Assembly (NCBI RefSeq): GCF_002073975.1 | Contig: NZ_CP020384.1 | Span: 1,550,001-1,614,000, forward strand | Source of the DNA: Rhodovulum sp. MB263 | Lineage (GTDB): Bacteria > Pseudomonadota > Alphaproteobacteria > Rhodobacterales > Rhodobacteraceae | DNA: 64,000 bases | Direction of reading: 5' to 3' | Part shown: positions 46,392 to 55,849 of the stretch, in pieces | Layout: each line of letters starts with the position of its first letter | Position numbering within the stretch: the stretch's first letter is position 1 | Position numbers and translations under genes: made by a program | Notes under the pieces: generated by a model | What the model saw: only the letters and a program-made list of their open reading frames with translations | What the model was told of the DNA's origin: nothing | The model's database searches: none

Positions 46392-47758
46392 AGGGTGGCC
46401 TCCTGAAGGAGGGGAAGCGACCTGGCGGCCGCGCGCGGCGCGAGGCCCAGCAGGATGACGGCGGGGCCGGTCAGCCCGGCCGAGGCGATCTCGGTCGCCA
46501 GCGTGCCCAGCGTCGCGGCCAGGATGCGTTCGCCGGGGCGGCCGGCATTCTCGACCACGCTGACCGGGGTCGCGGCCTCGGCGCCATGCATCATCAGCCG
46601 CCCCTGAAGGAAGCGGGCGGCGCGCTTGCCCATGTAGATCGCGGCCACCGCGCCGGGCCGGGCCAGCGCGGCCCAGTCGTGATCGGCGAGCCCCTTCACG
46701 TCATGCCCGGTCAGCACCCTCAGCTCGGAATTCCGGCCGCGCCGGGTCAGGCTTTGCCCGAGGCTCGCGGCAGCCGCCGAGGCGGCGGTCAGTCCCGGCA
46801 CCACCGACCAGGCGATGCCCGCAGCCTCGCAGGCCTCGATCTCCTCGTCGAGCCGGCCGAAGACCGACGGATCGCCCGCCTTCAGCCGCACCACCACGAG
46901 GCCCTCTGCGGCATGATCGACGATCAGCCCGTTGATGGTCTCCTGCGGTGTCGAGGGGCCGAAGCCGGTCTTGCCGGCCTCGACGATCCTCGCCTCGCGG
47001 CGGGCAAGCTCCAGGATCGGCGCGGGGACCAGCCGGTCGTGGATCACCACATCGGCGCGGTCGAGCGCCCGGCGCGCGCGCAGGGTCATATCGTCCGGAT
47101 CGCCCGGACCGGCGCCGACGAACAGCACCTCGCCCGCAGCCGGGCGGGCGGCCTTGTGGGCTTCGAGCAGCTGCCCGAGCGGCTCGGGCGTTCCGCCGTC
47201 AAGCGCGCCCTCGAACACCGCCGCCCAGAAACCGCGGCGGGCCCGGCCCTTCGGCAGGATCTCGGCCTCGGGGCGGAAGGCCTCGGCGGCGCGCACGCGG
47301 GCGCCGAGAGCGGCCGGAAGCGAGGCCTCGAGACCGGCCTTGATCTTGCGGGCCAGAACCGGGGCCGCGCCCTCGGTGCCGATGGCCACCACCACCGGGT
47401 CGCGGTCGACCATGGCCGGGGTGATGAAGGCGCTGTCCTCGCGATTGTCGACGATGTTGAACAGCACGCCCGCCGCCTGCGCGAGGCCGGCCACGCGGGC
47501 ATCCTCGGCCGCGTCGTCGGTCGCGGCATAGACCAGCCGCGCGCCCTCGATATCGGCCGCCGCGACGGGCCGTGCGATCCAGTCGAGGCGGCCCTCGGCC
47601 TGCCATTCGGCGATGGCGGGGTCGATCTCGGGCGCATGCACCGCGATCCGGGCACGGGTCTTGAGCAGCAGCCGCAGCTTGGCCAAAGCGGTCTCGCCGC
47701 CGCCGGAAACCACGATCCGCGCGCCCTCGCTGCGCAGGAAGATGGGGAAGAACTGCAT
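46388..47758 (-). CDS. cysG: siroheme synthase (uroporphyrinogen methyltransferase and precorrin-2 dehydrogenase/chelatase)
   Basis: Makes siroheme, the prosthetic group of the sulfite reductase encoded two genes later. The 456-residue protein has the CysG layout. The NAD-dependent dehydrogenase/chelatase domain (residues 1-200) begins MQFFPIFLRSEGARIVVSGGGETALAK. The SAM-dependent methyltransferase domain follows with EVLFVGAGPGDPDDMTLRARRAL, VRLKAGDPSVFGRLDEE and TTPVSV-like ATPVSVVENAG. The start at 47758 is supported by GGGAGT upstream; frames reading further 5' are implausible. First gene of the sulfate operon. Confidence 0.94.
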   Translation of the reverse strand: MQFFPIFLRSEGARIVVSGGGETALAKLRLLLKTRARIAVHAPEIDPAIAEWQAEGRLDWIARPVAAADIEGARLVYAATDDAAEDARVAGLAQAAGVLFNIVDNREDSAFITPAMVDRDPVVVAIGTEGAAPVLARKIKAGLEASLPAALGARVRAAEAFRPEAEILPKGRARRGFWAAVFEGALDGGTPEPLGQLLEAHKAARPAAGEVLFVGAGPGDPDDMTLRARRALDRADVVIHDRLVPAPILELARREARIVEAGKTGFGPSTPQETINGLIVDHAAEGLVVVRLKAGDPSVFGRLDEEIEACEAAGIAWSVVPGLTAASAAAASLGQSLTRRGRNSELRVLTGHDVKGLADHDWAALARPGAVAAIYMGKRAARFLQGRLMMHGAEAATPVSVVENAGRPGERILAATLGTLATEIASAGLTGPAVILLGLAPRAAARSLPLLQEATL

Positions 47759-48020
47759 CGGGCACTCCCTGAAGATTTCGCTGCAGTAGAACAAAATTCT
47801 CCGCTGAAGGCGATAACCCCGAATGAAAAGGGTCATATCTCCGGTCTGGATGTCATGGCTGGGCGTATGTTCCGGAAATGCCCGCAAGTGCGGAAACCTG
47901 CCCGGTTTCTGCGGGTCGGGGCGAATGGCGGTCCGGCTGCGGCGGGCGCGCAATCCGCTGGCCCTGCGACCGAACCGGCCCTAACGTCTTTTCCGCATGT
48001 CCCTGTCCGGAGGTTGTCCG

Positions 48021-49979
48021 ATGCGTCTTCGCCCCCTTGTCCTGGCCGCTCTGCCGGTCCTCGCCGCGCTGAGCGGGCCGTCCGGGACCCCCGCACTGGC
48101 CGGGCCGGATGGCGAGATGCTGGGCGCGGAGACGGTGCGGCTGAGCCTCGATCCGGCCAGCGGTGCGATGACGCTCGAGGCGCTGCTGCCCGCGCCGCAG
48201 GGCGATGTGGCATTGCCGCGGCAGGACTGGCTGAACATCGAGACGCTTCGGATCGGCGGCGAGCCGAGCCCGCTGCCCGCCTCGGGGGTGATCCGGGCGG
48301 CGCGGCATATGGGGCGTCCGGTGACGGTCCGGCTGAGCGGCACCTTGCCGGAGCTGTCGCCCGGGATCGAGGCCGCGGCGCGCGGGGAGACGGCCAGTTA
48401 TCTCATGGGCTCGGGCTGGCTGCCGGTCGATGCGGCGCCCCGCGTGCGGTTCGAGCTGAGCCTCGATGTGCCCACGGGCTGGCGCCCGGCCGCGACCGGC
48501 ACGCTTTCCGCCGAGACGGCGCATCCCGATGGCCGTCGCGCCGATTTCGTCTTCACCGGGCGGGCCGGCGATCTCGGGGTCTTCGCGGGGCGCTATGCGG
48601 TGAACGAGGCGATGCATCGCGGGCTGCGGCTGCGCACCTATTTCGAGCCGCGCGATGCGGCCTTCTCGCCGGCCTATATCGCGGCTTCCGCAGCCTATAT
48701 CGACCGCTATTCTGCCGCGATCGGCCCCTATCCCTATGACGGCTTCTCGGTGGTTTCGGCGCCGATCCCGGTGGGGCTCGGGCTGCCGGGGATGACCTAT
48801 GTCAGCCAGGCGATCCTCGGCCATGGCTACATGCGGGGCCGCTCGCTTGCGCATGAGGTGCTGCATTCCTGGTGGGGCAATGCGGTCGCGGTCGATTACC
48901 GGCGCGGCAACTGGAGCGAGGGGCTGACCACCTACATGGCCGATTACGCGCTGGCCGAGGAGGCAGGGGCTGCAGAGGCGCGCGAGATGCGGCTGGGCTG
49001 GCTGCGCGATCTCGCGATGCTGCCCGCCGCCGAAGACCGGCCGCTGACCGAGTTCCGCGCCGCCGCGCATGGCGCGCGTCAGGCGGTCGGCTATGGCAAG
49101 GCGGCCTTCCTGTTTCACATGCTCCGGGCCGAGCTCGGAGAGGAGGACTGGCAGGCGGGGCTGCGCCGCTTCTATGCCGAACGGCGCGACCGGGTGGCGG
49201 CCTGGCACGATCTGCGCGCCGGTTTCGAGGCGGCGAGCGGGCGCGAGCTGCGCTGGTTCTTCGATCAGTGGCTGACCCGGAGCGGTCTGCCCGCGCTGCG
49301 GATCGAGGCGGTCGAACCGGAAGAACGCGCACTGCATCTGGTGCTGGGCCAGTCCGCGCCCGCCTATCGGCTGCGCGTGCCGGTGATGGTCGAGACCGAG
49401 GCCGGGACCGAGCGCCATCTGGTGACGCTCGAGGACGGCCGGGTCGAGGTCACGCTGGCGCTGGGGGCACGGCCGCGTTCGGTCGCGGTCGATCCCGATT
49501 TCGAGCTGGCGCGGGCGCTGGCGCCGGGCGAGGTGCCGCCGATGCTGGGCGATCTCTTCGCCGGTTCCGAACCCGCGCTGCTGGCGCTGGGCGAGGGGGC
49601 TGCGGAGGTGGCGACGGCGCTTGGGGCGCGGCTTCTGCAGGGCGCACCGCCGCTGGTCGATGAGGCGGCGGCCGGGGCCGCGCCGGTGCTGGTCGTGATC
49701 GGCTCGGGTGCCGATGTGGCGGCCTGGCGGCGCGCGCATCTTTCCGCGCCCGCCCCCTGGAGCATGGATGCCGGTCGCGCCCGTGCCTGGGTCGAGCGCG
49801 ATGCCCAAGGGCGGCTGATCGGTTTTCTCTCGGCCGACCGCACCGAAGATCTGCTGCCCGAGCTGGGAGCGCTGCGCTATCAGGCGGGCCGAAGCTATGC
49901 TGCCTTCGTCGATGGCGCCGTGGTGGCGGCGGGCGACTGGCCGGCCGGGGGCTCTGCGCTGCGCCGCCGTTTCGACTGA
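48021..49979 (+). CDS. periplasmic M1-like zinc metallopeptidase
   Basis: A 652-residue exported protein. A Sec signal (MRLRPLVLAALPVLAALSG to about residue 30) is followed by a beta-rich domain and a gluzincin catalytic domain with HEVLH (His278, Glu279, His282) and WSEGLTTYMAD giving the third ligand Glu300. The spacing between HEXXH and this Glu is 17 residues instead of the 18 usual in M1 aminopeptidases. A C-terminal part with PDZ-like or beta character follows. GGAGG precedes the ATG. Substrates unknown. It stands alone, divergent from cysG. Confidence 0.85.
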   Translation: MRLRPLVLAALPVLAALSGPSGTPALAGPDGEMLGAETVRLSLDPASGAMTLEALLPAPQGDVALPRQDWLNIETLRIGGEPSPLPASGVIRAARHMGRPVTVRLSGTLPELSPGIEAAARGETASYLMGSGWLPVDAAPRVRFELSLDVPTGWRPAATGTLSAETAHPDGRRADFVFTGRAGDLGVFAGRYAVNEAMHRGLRLRTYFEPRDAAFSPAYIAASAAYIDRYSAAIGPYPYDGFSVVSAPIPVGLGLPGMTYVSQAILGHGYMRGRSLAHEVLHSWWGNAVAVDYRRGNWSEGLTTYMADYALAEEAGAAEAREMRLGWLRDLAMLPAAEDRPLTEFRAAAHGARQAVGYGKAAFLFHMLRAELGEEDWQAGLRRFYAERRDRVAAWHDLRAGFEAASGRELRWFFDQWLTRSGLPALRIEAVEPEERALHLVLGQSAPAYRLRVPVMVETEAGTERHLVTLEDGRVEVTLALGARPRSVAVDPDFELARALAPGEVPPMLGDLFAGSEPALLALGEGAAEVATALGARLLQGAPPLVDEAAAGAAPVLVVIGSGADVAAWRRAHLSAPAPWSMDAGRARAWVERDAQGRLIGFLSADRTEDLLPELGALRYQAGRSYAAFVDGAVVAAGDWPAGGSALRRRFD

Positions 49980-50129
49980 GCCAGCGGCGCCACGGCGCCT
50001 TGCGGCAAAGGCGTGGCCGGGGCGACGCTCAGCCCCTCGGCAGGCCGACCCCGCTTTGCCTCGGACCGGTTGCGCCCCCCGGATGCCGGGGGAAGGGCTC
50101 TGCCATCCCCGGAATGGCCCCGCTAGCGC

Positions 50130-50744
50130 TCATGCCGCTCTCCAGGCACCGGCCAGCGCACGGGCGGCATCCTCGGGATCGGGGGCGGCCGAGATCGCCG
50201 AGACGACGGCCATGCCGGCCGCGCCGGCCGCCTTGAGCGCGCGCGCATCGGTGGCGCCGACGCCGCCGATGGCAACGCAGGGCAGGGGGCTCGCCGCCGC
50301 GATCCGCGCCAGCCCGCCGAAGCCAAGCGGGGCCGCGTGATCGGGTTTGGTGGCGGTTGCCCGCACCGGCCCGACGCCGAGATAATCGACGACGCCCGCA
50401 GGTATCGCCCCGAGCTGTTCCATGGCTTCGACCGACAGGCCCAGAAGCCGCCCCGGCCCCAGCGCCCGGCGCAGCGCCAGCGGGTTGCCATCGGACTGGC
50501 CGACATGGAGCCCGTCCGCGCCCGAGGCCAGCACCACGTCGAGCCGGTCATTCACGATCAGCGGAACGCCGCGCCGGGCCAGTTCGGGTTTCAGCGCGCG
50601 CGCCAGCGCGATCAGCGCCTCGTCCCCGGCCTGCTTGTCGCGCAGCTGTACCATGGTCGCGCCGCCCCGGACCGCGGCCAGAACCAGGTCGGCCGAGGCG
50701 CCGTCGGGGGTCACGAAATAGACCGGAAGCCTGTCGCGGGTCAT
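50130..50744 (-). CDS. thiE: thiamine-phosphate synthase
   Basis: Joins hydroxymethylpyrimidine pyrophosphate and thiazole phosphate. The 204-residue TIM barrel has VQLRDKQAGDEALI, VNDRLDVVLASGADGLHVGQSD, YLGVGPVRATATKPDHAAPLGF and PCVAIGGVGATDA. It overlaps thiM by four bases and belongs to the same TPP-riboswitch controlled transcript. Confidence 0.95.
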   Translation of the reverse strand: MTRDRLPVYFVTPDGASADLVLAAVRGGATMVQLRDKQAGDEALIALARALKPELARRGVPLIVNDRLDVVLASGADGLHVGQSDGNPLALRRALGPGRLLGLSVEAMEQLGAIPAGVVDYLGVGPVRATATKPDHAAPLGFGGLARIAAASPLPCVAIGGVGATDARALKAAGAAGMAVVSAISAAPDPEDAARALAGAWRAA

Positions 50745-51565
50745 GCCGCGCTCACCCGGGCGCCGCGCTCGAGCGTCTCGGGCGTCATCGCATGAAGCGC
50801 GTCGATCAGCGCAACTGCGAAGCTGCCCGGCCCGGACGCGCCCCTGGCCGCCTGTTCGCCCGCCAGCCCGAAACAGGCCAGCGCCGCGACGGTGGCCCCG
50901 GCCCGGTCGCCGCCGCCCGCGAGGAAGGCCGCGACCAAGGCCGTCAGCGAACAGCCGAGCGCGGTGACCTTGGGCATCAGCGGATGGCCGTTGGCGATGC
51001 GCCAGGCGCGGGTGCCATCGGTGACGTAATCGACCGGCCCGGTGACCGCGACCACCGCCCAGCTCCGTTCGGCGAGCGCGCGCGCCGCGGCCTCGGCCGC
51101 CTCGACGCTGTCGGCGCTGTCGGCACCCCGGCCGCGTGCCTCGACCCCGGCCAGCGCCAGGATCTCGGAGGCATTGCCCCGGATCACCGTCGGCTCGAAG
51201 GCCATGAGATCGCCGCAGAGCGCCTGCCGGTAGGCGGTGGCGCCGACCGCGACGGGGTCGAGCACCCAGGGCAGCCCCGCCGCCCGCGCGGCACTTGCCG
51301 CGGCCCGCATCCCCGTCGCCCAGCCGGGCGAGGGCGTGCCGATATTGATCGAGAGCGCCTGCGCCAGCGGGGTGAACTCGCCGGTCTCCTCGACCGCATG
51401 CAGCATCGCCGGCGAGGCGCCTGCCGCCAGCAGCACGTTCGCGGCGACGTTCATGGCGACGAAATTGGTGATGCACTGCACCAGGGGCGCGCGTGCCTGC
51501 ATCGCGGCCAGATGTTCTGCCGGCGTTCGAATCGGGTGGCCTGAGTGGTCTGCGGGGGCGGGCAT
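50741..51565 (-). CDS. thiM: hydroxyethylthiazole kinase
   Basis: Salvage kinase phosphorylating 4-methyl-5-hydroxyethylthiazole for thiamine synthesis. The 274-residue protein has VQCITNFVAMNVAANVLLAAGASPAM, LDPVAVGATAYR and the catalytic-Cys region ALGCSLTALVAAFLA. The start at 51565 is supported by AAGGAGG at good spacing. With thiE it forms a salvage pair; no de novo thiC/thiG is in the window. Confidence 0.95.
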   Translation of the reverse strand: MPAPADHSGHPIRTPAEHLAAMQARAPLVQCITNFVAMNVAANVLLAAGASPAMLHAVEETGEFTPLAQALSINIGTPSPGWATGMRAAASAARAAGLPWVLDPVAVGATAYRQALCGDLMAFEPTVIRGNASEILALAGVEARGRGADSADSVEAAEAAARALAERSWAVVAVTGPVDYVTDGTRAWRIANGHPLMPKVTALGCSLTALVAAFLAGGGDRAGATVAALACFGLAGEQAARGASGPGSFAVALIDALHAMTPETLERGARVSAA

Positions 51566-51619
51566 CGCGGTCCTCCTTGGGTGGCGGACGGGCGCATCGG
51601 TCCCGTCGGGACGCGGCAC

Positions 51620-51699
51620 GCGACTTCCTCCGCCAGCATGATCTGGTTCAGGTTCTAAGGGTGCTTCTCAGCCCGGATCGCTCCGGACGCCCCTGTCAC
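51620..51699 (-). ncRNA. TPP riboswitch (THI element)
   Basis: Read on the minus strand: a P1 stem GTGAC (51695-51699) with GTCGC (51620-51624), then CTGAGA, ACCCTT, GAACCTGA and GCGGAGGAAG in consensus order. It lies about 55 bases before the thiM start. No clear terminator follows, so control is probably on translation, although a GTCCC/GGGAC hairpin lies in between. Confidence 0.96.
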
Positions 51700-51927
51700 G
51701 GCCGCCAGAAAACCACGTCCTTGCGCGGATGGAAAGTCCTCTGGCGGCGGCGGTGGCTTGCCAGCGCCGAAGGCGGCTGCCAGAAGGCGGACAGGCGGCA
51801 GGCCCGGAAAGGGTGCAGCCAGACAAGAACGGGGCGAAAACGGCGCGAAGGAGCCAGGGATGACAAGGCGCGAGGCGGAGGCCGGGGGCGGCAGGCGCAT
51901 GCCTGTCCGGGGTCGGCGGGGGCTGCG
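51700..51927. other. gene-free stretch between thiM riboswitch and the methyltransferase gene
   Basis: No gene. One perfect 9-bp inverted repeat, GCCGCCAGA (51701-51709) and TCTGGCGGC (51740-51748), lies just upstream of the riboswitch, probably near the thiM promoter. An open frame reading from here into the downstream gene has Arg/Gly-rich non-family sequence. Confidence 0.4.
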
Positions 51928-53103
51928 ATGACGCCCGCGGCGCGGATCGCGGCGGCGGCCGAGCTGCTCGATGCCTGGCGCGGCGGCGCGCCGGCCGAGA
52001 AGCTCCTGACCACCTGGGCGCGGCAGAACCGCTTTGCCGGATCGAAGGACCGCGCCGCGATCCGCGATCATGTCTTCGATGCGATCCGCTGCCTGCGGTC
52101 CTTCGCGGCGCTGGGCGGGGCCGCGACCGGACGCGGGCTGATGCTGGGGATGCTGCGCGCCGCGGGCACCGATCCCGGAACTGTCTTCACCGGTGCGGGC
52201 CATGCCCCGGCGCCGCTCGGCACCGAGGAACTTGCGCCCGGGCCTGCGCTTGCCGATCTGCCCGAGCCGGTCGCCTGCGATTGCCCCGAGGCACTGGAAG
52301 GGCTGCTGCGAGAGAGCCTCGGCCCCGATTTCCGGGCGGTGATGGAGCGGCTCCGGCAGCGCGCCCCGGTCTTTCTGCGGGTCAATGCGCGCCGGAGCGA
52401 TGCCGCGGCGGCCATGGCGCGGCTGGCCGGGGAGGGGATCGAGACCCGGCCCCATCCGCTTTCGCCCACCGCGCTGGAAGTGGTGGCGGGCGCACGCCGG
52501 GTGCATCTGTCGCGCGCTTTCGCAGACGGGCTGGTCGAATTGCAGGATGCCGCCTCGCAGGCGGTGGCCGACATGATGCCGCTCGGCGAAGGCGCAAGGG
52601 TGCTCGATTATTGCGCGGGCGGCGGCGGCAAGACGCTGGCCATGGCCGCGCGCGGGGGCGCCCGGCATTTGGCCCATGATGCGGCGCCGCAGCGGATGCG
52701 CGATCTGCCCGCCCGGGCCGAACGGGCCGGGGTTGCGGTGCACTGTCTCGACGCGGCCGCGCTGAAAGGGGCGGCGCCCTTCGATCTGGTGCTTTGCGAT
52801 GTGCCCTGTTCGGGCAGCGGCGCCTGGCGCCGGAGCCCGGAGGCCAAATGGCGGACCACGCCTGCCGATCTGGACCGGCTGACCGCGCTTCAGGCCGGGA
52901 TTCTTGATCGTGCGGCCGGGTTGGTGGCCCCGGGGGGGTATCTGGGCTATGCGACCTGTTCGCTGCTTGCCGCCGAGAATGCTTCCCAGATCGGCCGCTT
53001 TCTTGCCGCCTTTCAGGGCTGGAGGCTTGTCTCCGAACGCCGGCTGACGCCGCTTGATGGTGGCGACGGGTTCTATGCCGCAGTCATGCAGCGCCCGGGC
53101 TGA
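51928..53103 (+). CDS. RsmB/NOL1/NOP2-family RNA m5C methyltransferase
   Basis: A 391-residue SAM-dependent RNA cytosine methyltransferase. The N-terminal NusB-like domain (residues 1-130) begins MTPAARIAAAAELLDAWRGG, and the catalytic domain has LDYCAGGGGKTLAMA, the PCS motif DVPCSGSGAWRRSPEAKW and the second catalytic TCS in YATCSLLAAEN. It is shorter than E. coli RsmB and typical of the alphaproteobacterial group; exact rRNA target not provable. I place the start at 51928, where family similarity begins. Confidence 0.9.
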   Translation: MTPAARIAAAAELLDAWRGGAPAEKLLTTWARQNRFAGSKDRAAIRDHVFDAIRCLRSFAALGGAATGRGLMLGMLRAAGTDPGTVFTGAGHAPAPLGTEELAPGPALADLPEPVACDCPEALEGLLRESLGPDFRAVMERLRQRAPVFLRVNARRSDAAAAMARLAGEGIETRPHPLSPTALEVVAGARRVHLSRAFADGLVELQDAASQAVADMMPLGEGARVLDYCAGGGGKTLAMAARGGARHLAHDAAPQRMRDLPARAERAGVAVHCLDAAALKGAAPFDLVLCDVPCSGSGAWRRSPEAKWRTTPADLDRLTALQAGILDRAAGLVAPGGYLGYATCSLLAAENASQIGRFLAAFQGWRLVSERRLTPLDGGDGFYAAVMQRPG

Positions 53104-53145
53104 GCGGCGGCGAAGATCTGCCATCCTCCGGGGTTGGGCGGCTCT

Positions 53146-53162
53146 GTTAACCACGGGTTAAC
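53146..53162 (+). promoter_or_regulatory. CtrA-type binding site upstream of cckA
   Basis: GTTAACC-ACG-GGTTAAC, a perfect dyad containing TTAA-N7-TTAAC, the consensus of the response regulator CtrA. It ends 46 bases before the TTG start assigned to cckA. TTAA is rare in this GC-rich sequence, which makes chance occurrence less likely. Confidence 0.7.
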
Positions 53163-53208
53163 ACCTGTGGAGAAAGAGTGGGCGAAATCGTCCTGCCGGG
53201 AGGTTCTC

Positions 53209-55545
53209 TTGCCGCGTCTCATGCCTGTTCTGCTATCTGTCCGTCGCTCGGCCGCGGCCTATGCCGATCGGGCCTGGGCGGCGCTGGCCCTTGGCATCCT
53301 GCTATCGGGCGCGGCCTGGACCTCGCCCTGGCCCTTGTTTTTCGCGCCGCTGCTGACGACGGGCCTCACCCTGTGCTGCCTGGCCGCGCTGTTGCGGATC
53401 CTGGGGCGCCCGGTCTCGGATATTCCCTCCGACAGGCTGAGGCGGCTTTGCGCCAGCGCGCCCGGCGCCACGCTGGTCACCGATGCCGAGGGGCGGGTTC
53501 TGATCGCCAGTCCCGAGGCACAGCGCCGGGTCGCGGCGGTGCGCGGCCAGCCGGTGTCCGATGCGCTGCAGGCCCTGTTTGCCGATCCCCGGCGTGCGGT
53601 CGGCGATCTGATCGCGGCCGCCGCCAGGGGGCTGCCCGCCTCGGCCCGGCGCTCTCTGGCCTCCGGGCCGTTGCAGGTCGGGGTCGAGCGGGCGGGCTCG
53701 GGCCTGTTCCTGTGGCGCTTTGATGCCAGTGCGACCGATGGGGTCGAGATCGCGTTGCCGATGGTGCGGCTCGATCCGGCGGGGCGGCTTTCGGCGATCA
53801 ATGCCGCCGCCCGCGGGCTGGTGGGCCAGAGCCACGAGGCGGTCGCGGCGCTTCTGGCCGGGGCCTCGGAAGAGACCGACGAGGTGGTGGTCGAGACCCC
53901 GGAAGGCCCGAGCCGGCGCCGCCTGCTGCAACTGCGCATGGCCGATGGCGGGCGTGAATTCTATATCCTGCCGCGCCGCTCGGAGGCCCGCGTCGCCGAG
54001 GCGCCCGAGGGCTTTCTCGATGCCTTGCCGGTGGCGCTTCTGCAGCTCGATGCCGATGGCACGGTGCGGCTGTCCAATGCCCGGGCGGTGCGGCTCTTGG
54101 GGGGCACGCCGGACGAGGCTCTGAACCTCTGCGACCGGCTCGAGGGGCTTGGCCGTCCGGTCAGCGACTGGCTGGCCGATGCCGCGCAGGGCCGGGCTCC
54201 GAACACGGCCGAGGTGCTGCGGGTCGCACGCGACGATCGCGAGCTCTTCGTGCAGGTGGCGCTGGCGCGGATGGCTGAGGGCGCGCTGGTCGCGGTGCTG
54301 CATGACGTGACCGAGATGAAGACGCTTGAGGCGCAGTTCACGCAAAGCCAGAAGATGCAGGCGATCGGCCAGCTTGCGGGTGGGGTGGCGCATGACTTCA
54401 ACAACCTGCTGACCGCGATTTCGGGCCATTGCGACCTGCTGATGCTGCGTCATGATGCGGGCGATCCCGATTACGGCGATCTGGTGCAGATCCACCAGAA
54501 CGCCAATCGCGCGGCGAGCCTGGTGGGCCAGCTTCTGGCCTTCTCGCGCAAGCAGACGCTGAGCCCCGAGGTGCTGGATCTGCGCGACACGATGGGCGAG
54601 CTGGCCCATCTGCTCGACCGGCTGGTGGGCGAGAAGGTGCGCCTGAGGATGCGGCATGCCGAGGCGCTGCCGCCGATCCGCGCCGACAAGCGCCAGCTGG
54701 AACAGGTTGTGATGAACCTCGTCGTCAATGCCCGCGACGCGATGCCCGAGGGCGGCGAGATCCGGCTGGAGACCGAGGCGGTGAAGCTTGCCACCGAATT
54801 GCAGCGCGACCGTGCCGTGGTTCCGCCCGGCCCCTATGCGATGATCCGCGTGCGCGACGAGGGTCAGGGCATCCCGCCCGACCGTCTGGCCAAGATCTTC
54901 GAGCCCTTCTACACCACCAAGCGCCTCGGCGAAGGGACCGGGCTAGGCCTCTCGACCGTCTACGGCATCGTCAAGCAAACCGGCGGTTTCGTCTTCGTCG
55001 ACAGCACGGTCGGGCAGGGCAGCTGCTTTTCGGTCTACCTGCCCGCCCATAGCGGCAAGGTCGGCCCGGCGGCGCCCCTGACGGAAGGCGGCGGGGCGGT
55101 CGAGGACATGCCGGGCTCTGCGGTGGTGCTGCTGGTCGAGGACGAGGCGCCGGTCCGCTCCTTCGCGGCCCGCGCGATGCGGATGCGCGGCCATACCGTG
55201 CTCGAGGCCGAAAGCGGCGAACAGGCGCTCGAGACGCTGGCCGATCCCGATCTCAAGGTCGATGTCTTCGTGACCGATGTGGTGATGCCGGGGCTCGACG
55301 GTCCGGGCTGGGTCAGCAAGGCGCTGAAGGCCCGTCCCGGGACGAGGGTGATTTTCGTCTCGGGCTATGCCGAGGACAGTTTCGGCGAAATCAAGGCACG
55401 GATTCCCAATTCGGTCTATTTGCCCAAGCCGTTCTCTCTGGCCGATCTGACCGCCACGGTCCAGCGCCAGCTGCGCGACGCCGCCAAAGCGGGCGATGCC
55501 GAGATCTCGCGCGATGGCGGCAGGTTGCCGGAGGAGGTGTCCTAG
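53209..55545 (+). CDS. cckA: hybrid sensor histidine kinase CckA
   Basis: Kinase/phosphatase that feeds the ChpT-CtrA phosphorelay; in R. capsulatus this controls motility and gene transfer agent production and release. The 778-residue protein has two membrane segments near the N terminus, a PAS-like region (roughly 90-370), HisKA with His395 in [11 protein letters not shown], an HATPase domain ([27 protein letters not shown]) and a C-terminal receiver with Asp690 in VTDVVMPG. I start at TTG 53209 because GGGAGG lies five bases before it; ATG 53221 is too far from that site, and an upstream frame to 53134 crosses the CtrA site. Confidence 0.92.
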   Translation: MPRLMPVLLSVRRSAAAYADRAWAALALGILLSGAAWTSPWPLFFAPLLTTGLTLCCLAALLRILGRPVSDIPSDRLRRLCASAPGATLVTDAEGRVLIASPEAQRRVAAVRGQPVSDALQALFADPRRAVGDLIAAAARGLPASARRSLASGPLQVGVERAGSGLFLWRFDASATDGVEIALPMVRLDPAGRLSAINAAARGLVGQSHEAVAALLAGASEETDEVVVETPEGPSRRRLLQLRMADGGREFYILPRRSEARVAEAPEGFLDALPVALLQLDADGTVRLSNARAVRLLGGTPDEALNLCDRLEGLGRPVSDWLADAAQGRAPNTAEVLRVARDDRELFVQVALARMAEGALVAVLHDVTEMKTLEAQFTQSQKMQAIGQLAGGVAHDFNNLLTAISGHCDLLMLRHDAGDPDYGDLVQIHQNANRAASLVGQLLAFSRKQTLSPEVLDLRDTMGELAHLLDRLVGEKVRLRMRHAEALPPIRADKRQLEQVVMNLVVNARDAMPEGGEIRLETEAVKLATELQRDRAVVPPGPYAMIRVRDEGQGIPPDRLAKIFEPFYTTKRLGEGTGLGLSTVYGIVKQTGGFVFVDSTVGQGSCFSVYLPAHSGKVGPAAPLTEGGGAVEDMPGSAVVLLVEDEAPVRSFAARAMRMRGHTVLEAESGEQALETLADPDLKVDVFVTDVVMPGLDGPGWVSKALKARPGTRVIFVSGYAEDSFGEIKARIPNSVYLPKPFSLADLTATVQRQLRDAAKAGDAEISRDGGRLPEEVS

Positions 55546-55751
55546 CCGGACGCGCCTTTGCCCGCCTGTCCGCCGATCGGCCGGGCGGAAGAAGCCTGGG
55601 TGGGGATGGGAATAGACCTTTCAAGTCAGCGTCTTGTGCTGGGATTTTCGAGTGACGCATAAGCCTTTCGGCCATCGTCCGGGACGATTTTCGCGGTCGT
55701 GAACACTTCCTTAACCGTTTCGGCCGATCCTGAGAACGGGAACAATTTAAC
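55546..55751. other. gene-free stretch between cckA and recA promoter
   Basis: Part of a 304-base gap without a gene. The first half has a GC-rich imperfect hairpin (CCGCC...GGGCGG around 55563-55590) without a T-run. The second half is AT-richer and leads into the recA promoter. I see no other element. Confidence 0.4.
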
Positions 55752-55800
55752 TTGAAATGTTCGCTTTTTGGTCTCATATGGGTGAGAACAATCGGCGAAC
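55752..55800 (+). promoter_or_regulatory. recA promoter with LexA box
   Basis: TTGAAA (55752-55757) and CATATG (55775-55780) with 17-bp spacing. GAAC-N7-GAAC (55786-55800), the reverse-complement form of the alphaproteobacterial SOS box, lies just after the -10 element over the predicted start. Confidence 0.85.
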
Positions 55801-55849
55801 AACAGCAGCGATTGCCGCCCGCTTCCGGGTGTGGAATAAGGGACCAAAC

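Noticed and set aside
51493-51927. In-frame 145-codon extension upstream of the RsmB-family gene
   Set aside because: It crosses the TPP riboswitch and the thiM start on the other strand and encodes Arg/Gly/Ser-rich non-family sequence.
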